Shown here one piece after another: positions 25,231-34,008 of a stretch of DNA of 46,336 nucleotides (the first letter of the stretch is position 1; every line of letters begins with the position of its first letter). Origin of the DNA: Bacillota bacterium (GTDB lineage Bacteria; Bacillota; Sulfobacillia; Sulfobacillales; JAIMBI01); assembly GCA_021846565.1 (NCBI GenBank), contig JAJZWS010000022.1, positions 1 to 46,336 of the forward strand, in the 5' to 3' direction. The position numbers were made by a program, and so were the translations under genes. A model generated the notes under the pieces. That model worked only from the letters and a program-made list of their open reading frames with translations, made no database searches and had not been told where the DNA came from.

Positions 25231-25260
25231 CGTGTCATGCTCCGTGTCATGCTCCGTGTC
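25231..25260. repeat. 12-base tandem repeat, 2.5 copies, in the nuoI-nuoJ gap
   Basis: CGTGTCATGCTC occurs twice in direct succession (25231-25242 and 25243-25254), and the first six bases recur at 25255-25260. On the nuo strand each unit reads GAGCATGACACG, placing a GGAG next to an ATG upstream of the real nuoJ ribosome site. It could be replication slippage with no function, or it could tune nuoJ translation. Confidence 0.8.
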
Positions 25261-25298
25261 GCGCGGATCCCGCATCTGCTGGCGCCGCCCAGACGACC

Positions 25299-25736
25299 CT
25301 ACTTCCGAATTGCGGGCGCCAGCAGCTCCTCTTTATCGGCCACCATGTCCAACCGGCTGTAGGCGGCCAGTTCGTTGAACGGGGTGAGCCGCACAGCGTT
25401 CGTCGGACACGCCTCCTCGCACATCCCACAAAAGATGCAACGAATCAGGTCCACTTCGTAGTCCACTGCGTAGCGCTCGGTCCATGACACGGGGCGCCCT
25501 TCGCCCGCGCCGGCGGCCACCACCCGAATCGCGTGCGCCGGGCAGACCGCCTCGCACAGCCCGCAACCCACGCACAGCTCGTGGCCGTCTTCGTCCTGCG
25601 CCAGCATGTGCTTGCCGCGGAACCGCGGCGAGTACTCTCGCCGCTTTTCAGGGTATGGGATCGTATCCCGAGGTTCTTTCAGCATCTGCAACGTTGTCTT
25701 GAGCCCGTTCGCGATGGCTCGAAACCCTGCCAGCAT
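25299..25736 (-). CDS. nuoI: NADH-quinone oxidoreductase subunit I
   Basis: A peripheral-arm ferredoxin-like subunit carrying clusters N6a and N6b. Start choice: the frame opens with a TTG at 25760, but the ATG at 25736 directly follows AAGGAGG with five bases of spacing, giving 145 residues. The two 4Fe-4S motifs are CVGCGLCEAVCP (Cys55, 58, 61, 65) and CIFCGMCEEACP (Cys100, 103, 106, 110). It passes electrons from the NuoG/NuoD side toward N2 in NuoB. It lies 33 bases after nuoH. Confidence 0.96.
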   Translation of the reverse strand: MLAGFRAIANGLKTTLQMLKEPRDTIPYPEKRREYSPRFRGKHMLAQDEDGHELCVGCGLCEAVCPAHAIRVVAAGAGEGRPVSWTERYAVDYEVDLIRCIFCGMCEEACPTNAVRLTPFNELAAYSRLDMVADKEELLAPAIRK

Positions 25737-25769
25737 GCTCCCCCTCCTTTCCGTTGCCAAATGCTTGCG

Positions 25770-26762
25770 CTAGATGGCCCCACTGGCCAGCGCCGCCGTG
25801 GCCAGCACGTACACAAACGCCAGCGGCACCAGCACCTTCCACCCGAAGTTCATCAGGCGGTCGTAGCGAAAGCGCGGCAGCGTGGCGCGAATCCAGATGA
25901 ACACAAAGATAAAGGCGCCCACTTTTAGCAAAAACCAAACGATGGGCGGGAGAAAGGACCAACCCGACCAACCGCCGAAAAACAGCGTGACCGCCATGCC
26001 GGAAGCGGTGATCATGTTGATGTACTCCGCCATGTAGAACATGGCGAACCGAATCCCGGAGTACTCGGTGTGGTACCCCGCCACCAGCTCGGATTCGGCT
26101 TCCGGCAGGTCGAACGGAATCCGGTTGGTTTCAGCAATCGCCGTCGTAAAAAACACGAAGAACGGAATGACCTGGGTGAACACAAACCACCAGTGGTGCG
26201 CCTGAAACTGTACGATGGTCTCCAGGTTGGCGCTGCCGACGGTGATGAGGATGCCCAGGACGGACAAGCCCATCGCCAATTCGTAGGAAATCAGCTGGGC
26301 CGACGACCGGACCCCGCCCAACAGCGAATACTTGTTTTGCGAGGACCAACCCGCCAGCACGAGGCCGTACACACCCAGTGAACTGAACGCAAACACATAC
26401 AGCAACCCAATGCCCGGATTGGCGATGTCCAGGCTGATGGTGAGGCCGAACAGGTGAATGGGCGCGCCAAACGGAATCACCGCGTCCACCGCCAGCGCGG
26501 CAAACAGGGCGACGACCGGGGCCAGGCGAAACACCAGCGGGTCCGCGGCCGACGGCAGCAGGTCCTCTTTGGTCATCATCTTGATGGCGTCGGCCAACGG
26601 CTGCAGAAAGCCCATCGGGCCCACCCGATTGGGTCCCAGCCGCAGCTGAAAGAATCCTAAGAGCCGCCGCTCCAGCAGCATGGTGTAGGCAAAGCCCGTC
26701 ATGAGGATGCCTATCAGCAGGATGACCTTCACTACCGTGATGACAATCGACAGCAGAATCAT
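25770..26762 (-). CDS. nuoH: NADH-quinone oxidoreductase subunit H
   Basis: A 330-residue membrane subunit with eight helices, forming much of the quinone-entry channel. Conserved loops are YTMLLERRLLGFFQLRLGPNRVGPMGFLQ (about 27-55, with ERR and RxGPNRVG) and the Glu-rich loop AETNRIPFDLPEAESELVAGYHTEYSG (about 208-235). Both are intact. It overlaps nuoG by four bases at its start. Confidence 0.96.
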   Translation of the reverse strand: MILLSIVITVVKVILLIGILMTGFAYTMLLERRLLGFFQLRLGPNRVGPMGFLQPLADAIKMMTKEDLLPSAADPLVFRLAPVVALFAALAVDAVIPFGAPIHLFGLTISLDIANPGIGLLYVFAFSSLGVYGLVLAGWSSQNKYSLLGGVRSSAQLISYELAMGLSVLGILITVGSANLETIVQFQAHHWWFVFTQVIPFFVFFTTAIAETNRIPFDLPEAESELVAGYHTEYSGIRFAMFYMAEYINMITASGMAVTLFFGGWSGWSFLPPIVWFLLKVGAFIFVFIWIRATLPRFRYDRLMNFGWKVLVPLAFVYVLATAALASGAI

Positions 26763-29038
26763 TGGGCGGCCACCTCTTCATGCACGGGGTTGGCCACGGC
26801 CACCTGCACGCCCGCGGCGCGGTTCAGCCGATTGACCGGCATCTCCGCCAATCCCCGCGGCACGAACAGCCGGCCCGCGGGGATCCGCGCGTCGCGGCGC
26901 GCCCCGGCCACAAACCGCCGCTCCGCCTGCGACACCGCGATGGGTCCACCCTCGGGGGCGAGGCCCAATCGGTCCGCGTCGTCCGGGTGAAGGCGTACCG
27001 GGAACCTCTCGCGACTGCGCTCGGAAATCTCCGACGGAGGATGGCTCACCGCCACCACCTCCCCGGTGATGATTCGCCACTCCCCGTCCGCAATCAGGGT
27101 GGGTGCCGGCGCGGCGGCTCCCTCCGGCGACTCAGGCGCCGGCGGCCGCACGATGCGATCTCCGTCCTGCTCCGCAAACGGGTCAAAGTCCTCGCCCAGG
27201 CGCAACGGCTGGCCAAACGCCCGCGCCAGCGCCGTGACCAGCGGCCGCACCGGGCGCGCCGGGCCCGGCGCCGCCGCCGCTCCATGCGCCACCTGGAGGC
27301 GGCCCTCCATGTTGACATAGGTCCCGGTCACCTCGGCCCACACGGCGGTCGGGAGAATCGCCGACAGCGCATGGCGCGGCTCGGGCGCAAATCCGCCCAT
27401 AAAGTACACGGCGGGCACACGCTCCAATGCACGCGCGGCCAAATCGCCGTCCGGAAAATCGCGCACGGGGTCGGCGCCCAGGAGAATCAGGGCGGCGAGC
27501 CGCCCTTCGGCCGCGTCCTCCAGGATGCCGCGCGTGACGGCATGGTCGGCGGAGATCCCCGCCCGCACCGCTCCCAGCCAGTTTCGCGGGCCGTGGGTGG
27601 GCAGCACCGTCGTCGGTCCCTCCCGCCGCGCGGCTAGCCGGCGCAACAGCGCCGCCGCGTCCGGGTCGGCCCCGTCCCACAGCACCACCAGGCGTTCGGT
27701 GGCCGCCAGTTCCTCGCGCAACGCGGCCCAGCGCTCGTCCAGATCCCCGTCCCCCAACACGGCGGCCAGTGCGCCGGCCACGCGGCCCGGTTCCACGACG
27801 AAGTCCTCACCGTCAAGCGTGGCGCGCGTGAGCCCGCGGTCGCCCAGGCCCCACACGGTGACAGCATGGGCACGCCGCGCCTCGCGGAGCTTCAGGTGCA
27901 CCACCGGCGTCGTCTCGTAGGGGTCGGACCCCAACAGCAGCACGCCGGTGGCGGCCGCCAAGTCACCGAAGGTACCCAACAGCTCCAACGGCAGGTCGCC
28001 CGCCACAGGTTTCAGTACGCCCAGGCGGGTGGTGCCGAGCACCTCTTTCGCGAACCGCGCCAGCGCCCATTCTTCCTCGACCGTGTGCACGCCCCCCGTC
28101 AGCACGCCCACGGACTCGGCCCCCGACTCCGCCACGGCACGCGCCAATCGCTCGCCCACCGCCGTGATCACGGCGCTGGGGCTTTGGGGCTCGCCGTCCA
28201 GCTCGGCCGCCGTGAGGCGGGTGGGATGGTACGCATAGTCATACGTGAACCGGCCGTGGTCGCACAGGAACCCGTAATCGTTCAGGTCGGGCTGAGGCCG
28301 GCCCTCCAGCCGCACCGCCCGACCGTCGCGCCCCGTGACCAGGCTCGAGCAGCCCACGGGGCACACACTGCACAGTGTCTCCTCCCGTTCGATGTTCCAG
28401 GGGCGCGCCTTGAAGTGATAGGGCTCACTTAAGAGCGCCCCCACGGGGCACAGGTCAATGACATTGCCGGCATATGGCGAGGTGGCGGGCTGGCCCTCGA
28501 CGGTGGACACCACCGTGTGCACGCCGCGGCCGTCCAGCATCAGCTGTTCTTCGCCCACGTACTCGCCCAAGAACCGGATGCAGCGCTGGCACAGCACGCA
28601 GCGCTCCTGGTCCAAAAGAATATAGTCGCTCACGGGATAATCCTTGCGGCGCTGGATCTTGGACTCTTCGAACCGGTTCTTACCGTTTCCATACCAAAAC
28701 GAGTAGTCCTGCAGGAAGCATTCGCCACCCTTGTCGCACACGGGGCAGTCCAAGGGGTGGTTGATCAGCAGAAACTCCAAGATGCCCTGGCGGCCCTTGT
28801 CCACCGCCGGGCCCCCGGTGCGCACCACCATACCCTCGCGGACCGCCGTGGTGCACGCGGTTTGCAGCTTGGGCATCTTTTCGATTTCCACCAGGCAGAT
28901 GCGGCACGCCCCCAGCGGGCCCAGCGCCTGGTGGTAGCAGTAAATGGGGACGTCAATCCCCAGTTTGGCGGCGGCATCCACCACCATCGTGCCCTCGGGC
29001 ACCGAGATTTCGCGCCCATCAATAGTTAACTGTATCAT
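26759..29038 (-). CDS. nuoG: NADH-quinone oxidoreductase subunit G
   Basis: An iron-sulphur subunit of the peripheral arm with 759 residues. The ATG at 29038 (MIQLTIDGREISVPEG) is chosen over the longer open frame because a GGGGCGAGG site precedes it. It overlaps nuoF by 20 bases. The clusters are 2Fe-2S Cys34, 45, 48, 62; His94/Cys98, 101, 107 (N5-type His ligand); 4Fe-4S Cys147, 150, 153, 197; and an additional CxxCxxxC...C set, Cys223, 226, 230, 259, which matches the N7 cluster kept in only some bacteria. The rest is a molybdopterin-oxidoreductase-like domain that is structural here. The C-terminal part, up to ANPVHEEVAAQ, contains the MopB-type beta barrel. Confidence 0.95.
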   Translation of the reverse strand: MIQLTIDGREISVPEGTMVVDAAAKLGIDVPIYCYHQALGPLGACRICLVEIEKMPKLQTACTTAVREGMVVRTGGPAVDKGRQGILEFLLINHPLDCPVCDKGGECFLQDYSFWYGNGKNRFEESKIQRRKDYPVSDYILLDQERCVLCQRCIRFLGEYVGEEQLMLDGRGVHTVVSTVEGQPATSPYAGNVIDLCPVGALLSEPYHFKARPWNIEREETLCSVCPVGCSSLVTGRDGRAVRLEGRPQPDLNDYGFLCDHGRFTYDYAYHPTRLTAAELDGEPQSPSAVITAVGERLARAVAESGAESVGVLTGGVHTVEEEWALARFAKEVLGTTRLGVLKPVAGDLPLELLGTFGDLAAATGVLLLGSDPYETTPVVHLKLREARRAHAVTVWGLGDRGLTRATLDGEDFVVEPGRVAGALAAVLGDGDLDERWAALREELAATERLVVLWDGADPDAAALLRRLAARREGPTTVLPTHGPRNWLGAVRAGISADHAVTRGILEDAAEGRLAALILLGADPVRDFPDGDLAARALERVPAVYFMGGFAPEPRHALSAILPTAVWAEVTGTYVNMEGRLQVAHGAAAAPGPARPVRPLVTALARAFGQPLRLGEDFDPFAEQDGDRIVRPPAPESPEGAAAPAPTLIADGEWRIITGEVVAVSHPPSEISERSRERFPVRLHPDDADRLGLAPEGGPIAVSQAERRFVAGARRDARIPAGRLFVPRGLAEMPVNRLNRAAGVQVAVANPVHEEVAAQ

Positions 29039-30320
29039 ATTGCCTCGCCCCCAGCGGGCACCGCTGCCCCGTGATGTGCTCCACAAACTCCTCGCGGAAA
29101 TGCTTCAGCGCTGAAACCAAAAACCCCACGGCTGCGTCCCCCAGCGGGCAGAACGCCTTGCCGTTGATGTTGTCGGACACGTCCAGCAGCGTGTCGAGGT
29201 CGCGCATCTCGCCGTCACCCCGCTCCAGGCGGTCCATGATGTCCGTGAGCCAGTACGTGCCTTCCCGGCAAGGGGTGCACTTGCCGCACGACTCGTTTCG
29301 ATAAAAGCGCACCACCCGCGCCACGGCCCGCACGATGCAGGTGCTGTCGTCCATCACAATGCATCCGCCCGACCCCAGCATGGAACCGGCCTCGATCAGC
29401 GCTTCATAGCAGATGGGGGTGTCCAGTTGCGAGGCTGGCATGCACGGCATCGAGCTGCCGCCAGGGATGACGGCCTTTACGGTATGGCCGGTGCGCACCC
29501 CGCCCGCCGCCTCGATGAGCTCTGCCAGCGTCCAGTCCAGCGGCACCTCGTAGTTGCCGGGGCGGTTCACGTGGCCCGACACTGACATGACCTTTAAGCC
29601 GGGGCTTTTCTCGGTACCCCACTGGCGGTACCAGTCCGCGCCCTCCAACACCAGCGGCGGCAGGTTCATGATCGTCTCTACGTTGTTGACCACGGTGGGC
29701 CGTCCGTACAAGCCCGCCACGGCCGGAAACGGCGGTTTGGAGCGCGGGTTGCCCCGCTTGCCCTCCAGCGACTCCAGGAGTGCGGTTTCCTCCCCGCAGA
29801 TGTACGCCCCCGCCCCGCGGTACACAAACATGCGGTGCGAGAAGTCATGGCCCATGACGCGCTCCCCCAGGATCCCCGCAGCTTCGGCTTCCTGGATGGC
29901 CGCCGTCAGCCGCTCGTAGCCCTGCAGGAACTCGCCCCGGATGTACACGTAGGATTCCGGGGCCCCAATGGCGAAGCACGTGATCATCATGCCCTCGATC
30001 AGCTGATGGGGGTTGCCCTCGATAAGCTCGCGGTCCTTGAACGTGCCCGGCTCCCCCTCGTCCGCGTTGATCACCAGCACGCGGGCCCGCCCGTCCTTGG
30101 GGAGAAAGCTCCACTTCATGCCCGTGGGGAAGCCGGCCCCGCCGCGGCCCCTAAGCCCGGACGCCTTCGCGAGCTCCACCAGCTGGTCCGGCTGGTTCGC
30201 CTCTAGGGCCTGCTGCAGTGCCGCGTAGCCCCCGTGCTCGCGATACACCGCAAGCTGGTGAACGTCCGCCACGTCCCGCTGACGCAGCAGGTAGTGGCGG
30301 TTTGGCAGTGCACTACCCAC
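29019..30320 (-). CDS. nuoF: NADH-quinone oxidoreductase subunit F
   Basis: The NADH- and FMN-binding subunit, 433 residues. GLRGRGGAGFPTGMKWSF (about 55-72) is the Gly-rich NADH site, NADEGEPGTFKDRELIEGNPH binds FMN/NADH, and the N3 4Fe-4S cluster has SCGKCTPCREGTYWL plus a later Cys in AFCPLGDAAVG. The start is GTG at 30320, overlapping the nuoE stop by eight bases. This is the electron entry point of the complex. Confidence 0.97.
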   Translation of the reverse strand: MGSALPNRHYLLRQRDVADVHQLAVYREHGGYAALQQALEANQPDQLVELAKASGLRGRGGAGFPTGMKWSFLPKDGRARVLVINADEGEPGTFKDRELIEGNPHQLIEGMMITCFAIGAPESYVYIRGEFLQGYERLTAAIQEAEAAGILGERVMGHDFSHRMFVYRGAGAYICGEETALLESLEGKRGNPRSKPPFPAVAGLYGRPTVVNNVETIMNLPPLVLEGADWYRQWGTEKSPGLKVMSVSGHVNRPGNYEVPLDWTLAELIEAAGGVRTGHTVKAVIPGGSSMPCMPASQLDTPICYEALIEAGSMLGSGGCIVMDDSTCIVRAVARVVRFYRNESCGKCTPCREGTYWLTDIMDRLERGDGEMRDLDTLLDVSDNINGKAFCPLGDAAVGFLVSALKHFREEFVEHITGQRCPLGARQYDTVNY

Positions 30321-30852
30321 GATTTGTCGCCTTCCTGGCCTCCGGCGTGGTGGGAGGGGCCCACTCGTCGGGCTCCGGCACAGGCACCTCGAGCAGCTCG
30401 CGAAACGCTTCGGGCGCCACCGGTCCGCGATACACCAGGTTCACCTGGGCCGCAGGCGCTAGGTCGCACGCCGCCAGGCACTCCGCCTCCAGCAGCGTGA
30501 CCGCTCCGTCGCGCGTGGTTTGGCCCTCGGCGATGCCCAGATGATGCTCCAGGTTCTCCATGAGGGTATCGGCGCCGGCCATCATGCACGACAGGCCCAG
30601 GCACACGTGAATGGTGCGCCGCCCGGTCGGCTCGCATCGAAACAGCGTGTAGAATGACACGACCGAATCCACATGCTGCCGCGTCATCCCCAAAAGATCC
30701 GCCGCAGCGTCCAACGCCTCGGGCGGGAGCCAGCCCCGCTGGCTGCGCACGCGGTGCAAAAACGGCATGAGTGACGACTGGGCGTTGGGAAACGTCGCCC
30801 GCGACGCTTTGGCCCACTCCTGCCACTCGACCGGCCACTTGCGATCGCTCAC
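30313..30852 (-). CDS. nuoE: NADH-quinone oxidoreductase subunit E
   Basis: A thioredoxin-like 2Fe-2S (N1a) subunit. The frame is open upstream, but the GTG at 30852 overlaps the nuoD stop (GTGA) and gives 179 residues (MSDRKWPVEWQEW...), near the family norm. The cluster ligands are CLGLSC and CLAAC, i.e. CxxxxC...CxxxC. The helical N-terminal domain has SVVSFYTLF. The C-terminal tail is Pro/Glu-rich. Confidence 0.95.
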   Translation of the reverse strand: MSDRKWPVEWQEWAKASRATFPNAQSSLMPFLHRVRSQRGWLPPEALDAAADLLGMTRQHVDSVVSFYTLFRCEPTGRRTIHVCLGLSCMMAGADTLMENLEHHLGIAEGQTTRDGAVTLLEAECLAACDLAPAAQVNLVYRGPVAPEAFRELLEVPVPEPDEWAPPTTPEARKATNRG

Positions 30853-32075
30853 TTGTCCACGTCCCCCAACACGATGTCGATGGTCCCAATCGCCACGATC
30901 ACGTCCGCCACCAGGCCGCCGCGCGTCATGGCCGGCATCGTCTGCAAATTGTAGAAGCTGGGCGTGCGCGCCCTCCATCGGTACGGGCGCGCGCCACCAT
31001 CGGACACGATGTAAAACCCCATCTCGCCCTTGGGGCCCTCAACGCCCTGGTACACCTCGCCCTTCGGCACCCTAAACCCGCCGCTCACCAGCTTGAACTG
31101 GTGAATCAGCGCCTCCATGTTTCCGTAAATCTCCTCCCGGGGCGGCAAGGAGACTTTGCGATCGGTGGTCGTGTAGGCGCCCACGGGCTCGATCTTGGCC
31201 AGCGCCTGGTTCATGATGCGGACGGACTGCTCCATCTCCTCCATGCGCACCCAGAACCGGTCGTACGAGTCCCCGCCGGTCCGCACCGGCACGTCAAAGT
31301 CAAACTCGTCATAAAAGCAATACGGCGCCGACTTTCTGAGGTCCATCGGGACGCCTGACGCCCGCAGGATCGGGCCGGTGGCGGACAGCGCCAGCGCGTC
31401 CTCCTTACTCAGGCGGCCGACCCCCTTGAGCCGGTCCTCGATGAGGGGGTTGCCCTGCACCAGGTTCTTGTACGACTGCATCCAGCGCGGGAATCCGTCC
31501 AAAAAGCGCTGGCAGTTTTCGTGAAAGCCCTCCGGCAGGTCGTACGCCAGCCCGCCCACCCGAAAATAGCTTGGGTTCATGCGCACACCGGCCGTCTGCT
31601 CGATAAGATCCAGGATCAGCTCCCGCTCGCGCAGGCAGTAAAACAGCAGGCTCATGGCACCCAGGTCCATCACGTGGGTCCCTAGCCACACCAGGTGGCT
31701 GCCCAGCCGGCTGAGCTCGCTGAACAGCACGCGGATGTACTGTGCCCGCTTGGGCACCTCGATGTCCATCAGCTTTTCGACGGCCAACACGTACGCCAAG
31801 TTGTTGGTCAGCGGCGACAGGTAGTCCATCCGGTCGGTGAGGGTGTTGGCCTGCTGATAGGTGTGCGTCTCCGCCGTCTTCTCAAAGCCGGTGTGCAGGT
31901 AGCCAATCACCGGCTCCGCGTGCAGCACCGTCTCTCCATCCAGCGTGAGCCGAACCCGCAACACGCCGTGCGTCGCGGGATGCTGGGGGCCAAGGTTCAA
32001 CACCATGCTTTCGCGCGACAGCGACGACTCGAGGCCCGTGGCAAACAGGTCGTCGGTCTTCACGTCTTGGGCCAT
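30849..32075 (-). CDS. nuoD: NADH-quinone oxidoreductase subunit D
   Basis: The 49-kDa-type subunit lining the quinone pocket, 408 residues from the ATG at 32075 (GGGAGG site seven bases upstream). Markers are LNLGPQHPATHGVLRVRLTLDGE (the QHPATHG quinone-site loop), GYLHTGFEKTAE, GVRMNPSYFRVGG, and the C-terminus ...FDIVLGDVDK-type ending GTIDIVLGDVDK. It overlaps nuoE by three bases. It is the hydrogenase-large-subunit homologue with the metal ligands lost, as usual. Confidence 0.97.
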   Translation of the reverse strand: MAQDVKTDDLFATGLESSLSRESMVLNLGPQHPATHGVLRVRLTLDGETVLHAEPVIGYLHTGFEKTAETHTYQQANTLTDRMDYLSPLTNNLAYVLAVEKLMDIEVPKRAQYIRVLFSELSRLGSHLVWLGTHVMDLGAMSLLFYCLRERELILDLIEQTAGVRMNPSYFRVGGLAYDLPEGFHENCQRFLDGFPRWMQSYKNLVQGNPLIEDRLKGVGRLSKEDALALSATGPILRASGVPMDLRKSAPYCFYDEFDFDVPVRTGGDSYDRFWVRMEEMEQSVRIMNQALAKIEPVGAYTTTDRKVSLPPREEIYGNMEALIHQFKLVSGGFRVPKGEVYQGVEGPKGEMGFYIVSDGGARPYRWRARTPSFYNLQTMPAMTRGGLVADVIVAIGTIDIVLGDVDK

Positions 32076-32106
32076 CAGGCGCCTCCCTTCCGGACGAGCG
32101 GTCTCA

Positions 32107-32571
32107 TCAGTCGACCCGGGGACCGGCCACGGGGTAGTCCTTGCGCAGCGGGTGCCCCTCCCAGTCCTCCGGCATGTAGATGCGGTGCACCTCGCCCCGG
32201 CCCGAGAACACCACCCCAAACAAGTCGTAGGTTTCGCGCTCCGGCCAGTCGGCACCCGGCCACACGCCCATCACGCTGGGCATCTCCTCGTTCATGTGGC
32301 ACCAGCTTTTGATCCGGACCCGCTCCATCGTCTCGGGGTTCAGGAGATGATAAACCAACTCGAACCGCGGGCGGGCCGGAAACCAATCGACCGCCGTCAC
32401 GTCTACCAACAGGCTCATGCCGAGATTGCGTTTGGCAAAGTCCATCAGCGCCAAGAGCATCTCTTTGGGCGCCTTCACCGTCGGCTGATCAATGGCCGGC
32501 ACCACCTCGAGGCTCCCCGGAAACCGGGCCTCCAGCGCGTCAAGCACCGGTGCTTGGGTGATGAGCGTCAT
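32107..32571 (-). CDS. nuoC: NADH-quinone oxidoreductase subunit C
   Basis: The 30-kDa-type subunit, 154 residues from the ATG at 32571, which overlaps the nuoB stop by four bases. The conserved C-terminal signature is [39 protein letters not shown], matching [37 protein letters not shown] with a slightly altered [10 protein letters not shown] segment. It is not fused to nuoD, unlike in enterobacteria, and lies 31 bases upstream of nuoD. Confidence 0.96.
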   Translation of the reverse strand: MTLITQAPVLDALEARFPGSLEVVPAIDQPTVKAPKEMLLALMDFAKRNLGMSLLVDVTAVDWFPARPRFELVYHLLNPETMERVRIKSWCHMNEEMPSVMGVWPGADWPERETYDLFGVVFSGRGEVHRIYMPEDWEGHPLRKDYPVAGPRVD

Positions 32572-33101
32572 GCCCGCCCTCCTGCCGCCGCCAGCTCGCG
32601 GTACTTGGGCGGAATGCCCTGTGTGATTTTCTCCTGCAGCTTTAAGATGCCAAACAGCAGGGCGTCCGGCGTGGGCGGACAACCGGGCACGTACACGTCC
32701 ACCGGCACCACATGGTCCACCCCCTGCACGATGGCGTAGTTGTCAAAGACGCCCCCCGAGGACGCGCAGGCACCCATCGAGATGACCCACTTGGGTTCCG
32801 GCATCTGCTCCCATACGGTACGCACTACCGGCGCCATCTTCTGACTCACCCGGCCCGCGACAATCATGAGGTCCGCCTGGCGGGGCGAGGCGCGAAACAC
32901 CTCCATGCCAAATCGGGCCAAATCAAAGCGCGAGTTGGTCACGTTGATCATTTCGATGGCGCAGCAGGCCAGGCCAAACGTTGCCGGCCACAGCGACGAC
33001 TTCTGCGCCCAGTGCGTCATCTTCTCCACCGTCGTGGTGAGAATCCCGCGCTCCGCGGCCGCCTGCTCCACACTCTTCACCGGATCCTCGTTCAGTCCCA
33101 C
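32568..33101 (-). CDS. nuoB: NADH-quinone oxidoreductase subunit B
   Basis: Carries cluster N2, the last before quinone. Ligands counted from the preferred start are Cys46 and Cys47 (GLACCAIEM), Cys112 (MGACASSGG) and Cys141 ([12 protein letters not shown]). Start choice: the frame opens at a GTG at 33122 with no ribosome site. The GTG at 33101 follows GGGGGGA and gives 177 residues starting [10 protein letters not shown], so it is preferred. It overlaps nuoA by ten bases. Confidence 0.95.
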   Translation of the reverse strand: MGLNEDPVKSVEQAAAERGILTTTVEKMTHWAQKSSLWPATFGLACCAIEMINVTNSRFDLARFGMEVFRASPRQADLMIVAGRVSQKMAPVVRTVWEQMPEPKWVISMGACASSGGVFDNYAIVQGVDHVVPVDVYVPGCPPTPDALLFGILKLQEKITQGIPPKYRELAAAGGRA

Positions 33102-33442
33102 TTGAATCCCCCCCGTCGCCACACATAGGCAAACGCCACGGCAATCACCAGCAAAAAGAACAAAGCTTTGAAAAACCCGGCGGCGTGCAACGAGGCCAGG
33201 CTCGTAGCCCAGGGGTAAAGCGCCATGACGGCCACATCAAACACCAAAAACAGCATCGCAACCCGGTAGAACCGGATGGAGAAATGCATCACCGGCATCT
33301 CGGGCACGTTGCCCGACTCGTAGGTCACGCGCTTTAAGCCGCCGGGCGCCCGCGGTCCCAGCCGCTGGGAGGTAAACGAGATGCCCGCCGCCAGCACTCC
33401 CGCCACCAGCAGATAAATTAAGAGCGCCGCATATTGGGACAT
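33092..33442 (-). CDS. nuoA: NADH-quinone oxidoreductase subunit A
   Basis: A 116-residue membrane subunit with three helices, the first gene of the operon. The motif [42 protein letters not shown] contains the YESG, R(F)Y and FD(V/I)E-type segment; here the usual FDxE reads FDVA. The start ATG at 33442 has a GGGAGGC site and an 80-base leader from the predicted promoter at 33522-33556. Confidence 0.95.
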   Translation of the reverse strand: MSQYAALLIYLLVAGVLAAGISFTSQRLGPRAPGGLKRVTYESGNVPEMPVMHFSIRFYRVAMLFLVFDVAVMALYPWATSLASLHAAGFFKALFFLLVIAVAFAYVWRRGGFKWD

Positions 33443-33506
33443 GCTCTGCCTCCCGACCGCGTTGCCATCCAGTCTCTCACGCGGGGTCCGAAGCCACTCG
33501 CCGCTT

Positions 33507-33524
33507 TTGTGCCCGCGTTCACAT
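33507..33524. promoter_or_regulatory. Candidate Rex operator at the nuo promoter
   Basis: TTGTGCCCGCGTTCACAT matches the Gram-positive Rex consensus TTGTGAA-N4-TTCACAA at 11 of 14 defined positions. It overlaps the predicted nuo start point (about 33522), where a bound repressor would block transcription. rex itself lies at the far end of the same gene run. Confidence 0.5.
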
Positions 33525-33556
33525 GCCGATTATACTCTTCTTAGTGTGTGTGGCCA
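33522..33556 (-). promoter_or_regulatory. Predicted SigA-type promoter of the nuo operon
   Basis: On the minus strand a perfect -10 TATAAT (33529-33534) is preceded at 16 bases by TGGCCA (33551-33556, 4 of 6 matches to TTGACA). The start point would be near 33522, about 80 bases before nuoA. The -35 element lies inside the last codons of vapC. Confidence 0.55.
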
Positions 33557-34008
33557 CCGTCGGACGGCGTCGAATTTTGCGCTGGATCGGGGACGCCCCC
33601 TGGAACCAGCATCGTCCCCCGGACATACCGGCGGGGATCCACCGACCGCACGTCGGGAAAGTGCCGCAGGTTGGACGTGGCCAGGATGGCCCCTGCCTCC
33701 AGTGCAGCGGACGCCTGCAGAAGATCGGGGAGGGGCAAGCGGCGGCCCGAGCGCTCGTGTTGCCAGAAGAGGCTCGCGGCGTGCATCGAGGCGGTCCGGG
33801 TCAGTTCCGCCCAGCCGAAGTCGGCCAACAGAGGGGCGACGCGGTCACGGTCTTTCGGCTCCAGGCCAGCCAGCACCTCTGCCACGGTGATAGAGGTTAC
33901 CATCAGGAGAGCCCCGCCCGCCACCGCATCGGCCAGCCACGCCACCACGGCGCCGCGGCCCCGGAGCCAGTCAATCACAGCCGTACTGTCCAGCAGATAG
34001 GACGTCAC
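33541..34008 (-). CDS. VapC-type PIN-domain toxin
   Basis: A PIN-domain ribonuclease, toxin of a type II toxin-antitoxin pair. The GTG at 34008 overlaps the antitoxin stop (GTGA) and gives 155 residues starting MTSYLLDSTAVIDWLRG. Acidic residues are Asp7, Glu44 (VAEVLAG) and Asp95 (LPLPDLLQASAALEAGA). The fourth position is Asn113 (ATSNLRHF), as in many active members. The last about 30 residues (VPGGVPDPAQNSTPSDGGHTH) go beyond the normal PIN end and are encoded over the nuo promoter region. Such toxins cleave tRNA or rRNA, but the target is unknown. Confidence 0.85.
   Translation of the reverse strand: MTSYLLDSTAVIDWLRGRGAVVAWLADAVAGGALLMVTSITVAEVLAGLEPKDRDRVAPLLADFGWAELTRTASMHAASLFWQHERSGRRLPLPDLLQASAALEAGAILATSNLRHFPDVRSVDPRRYVRGTMLVPGGVPDPAQNSTPSDGGHTH

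Noticed and set aside
25231-25260. CRISPR-like array
   Set aside because: Repeats are 12 bases with no spacers and only 2.5 copies; it is a simple tandem duplication.
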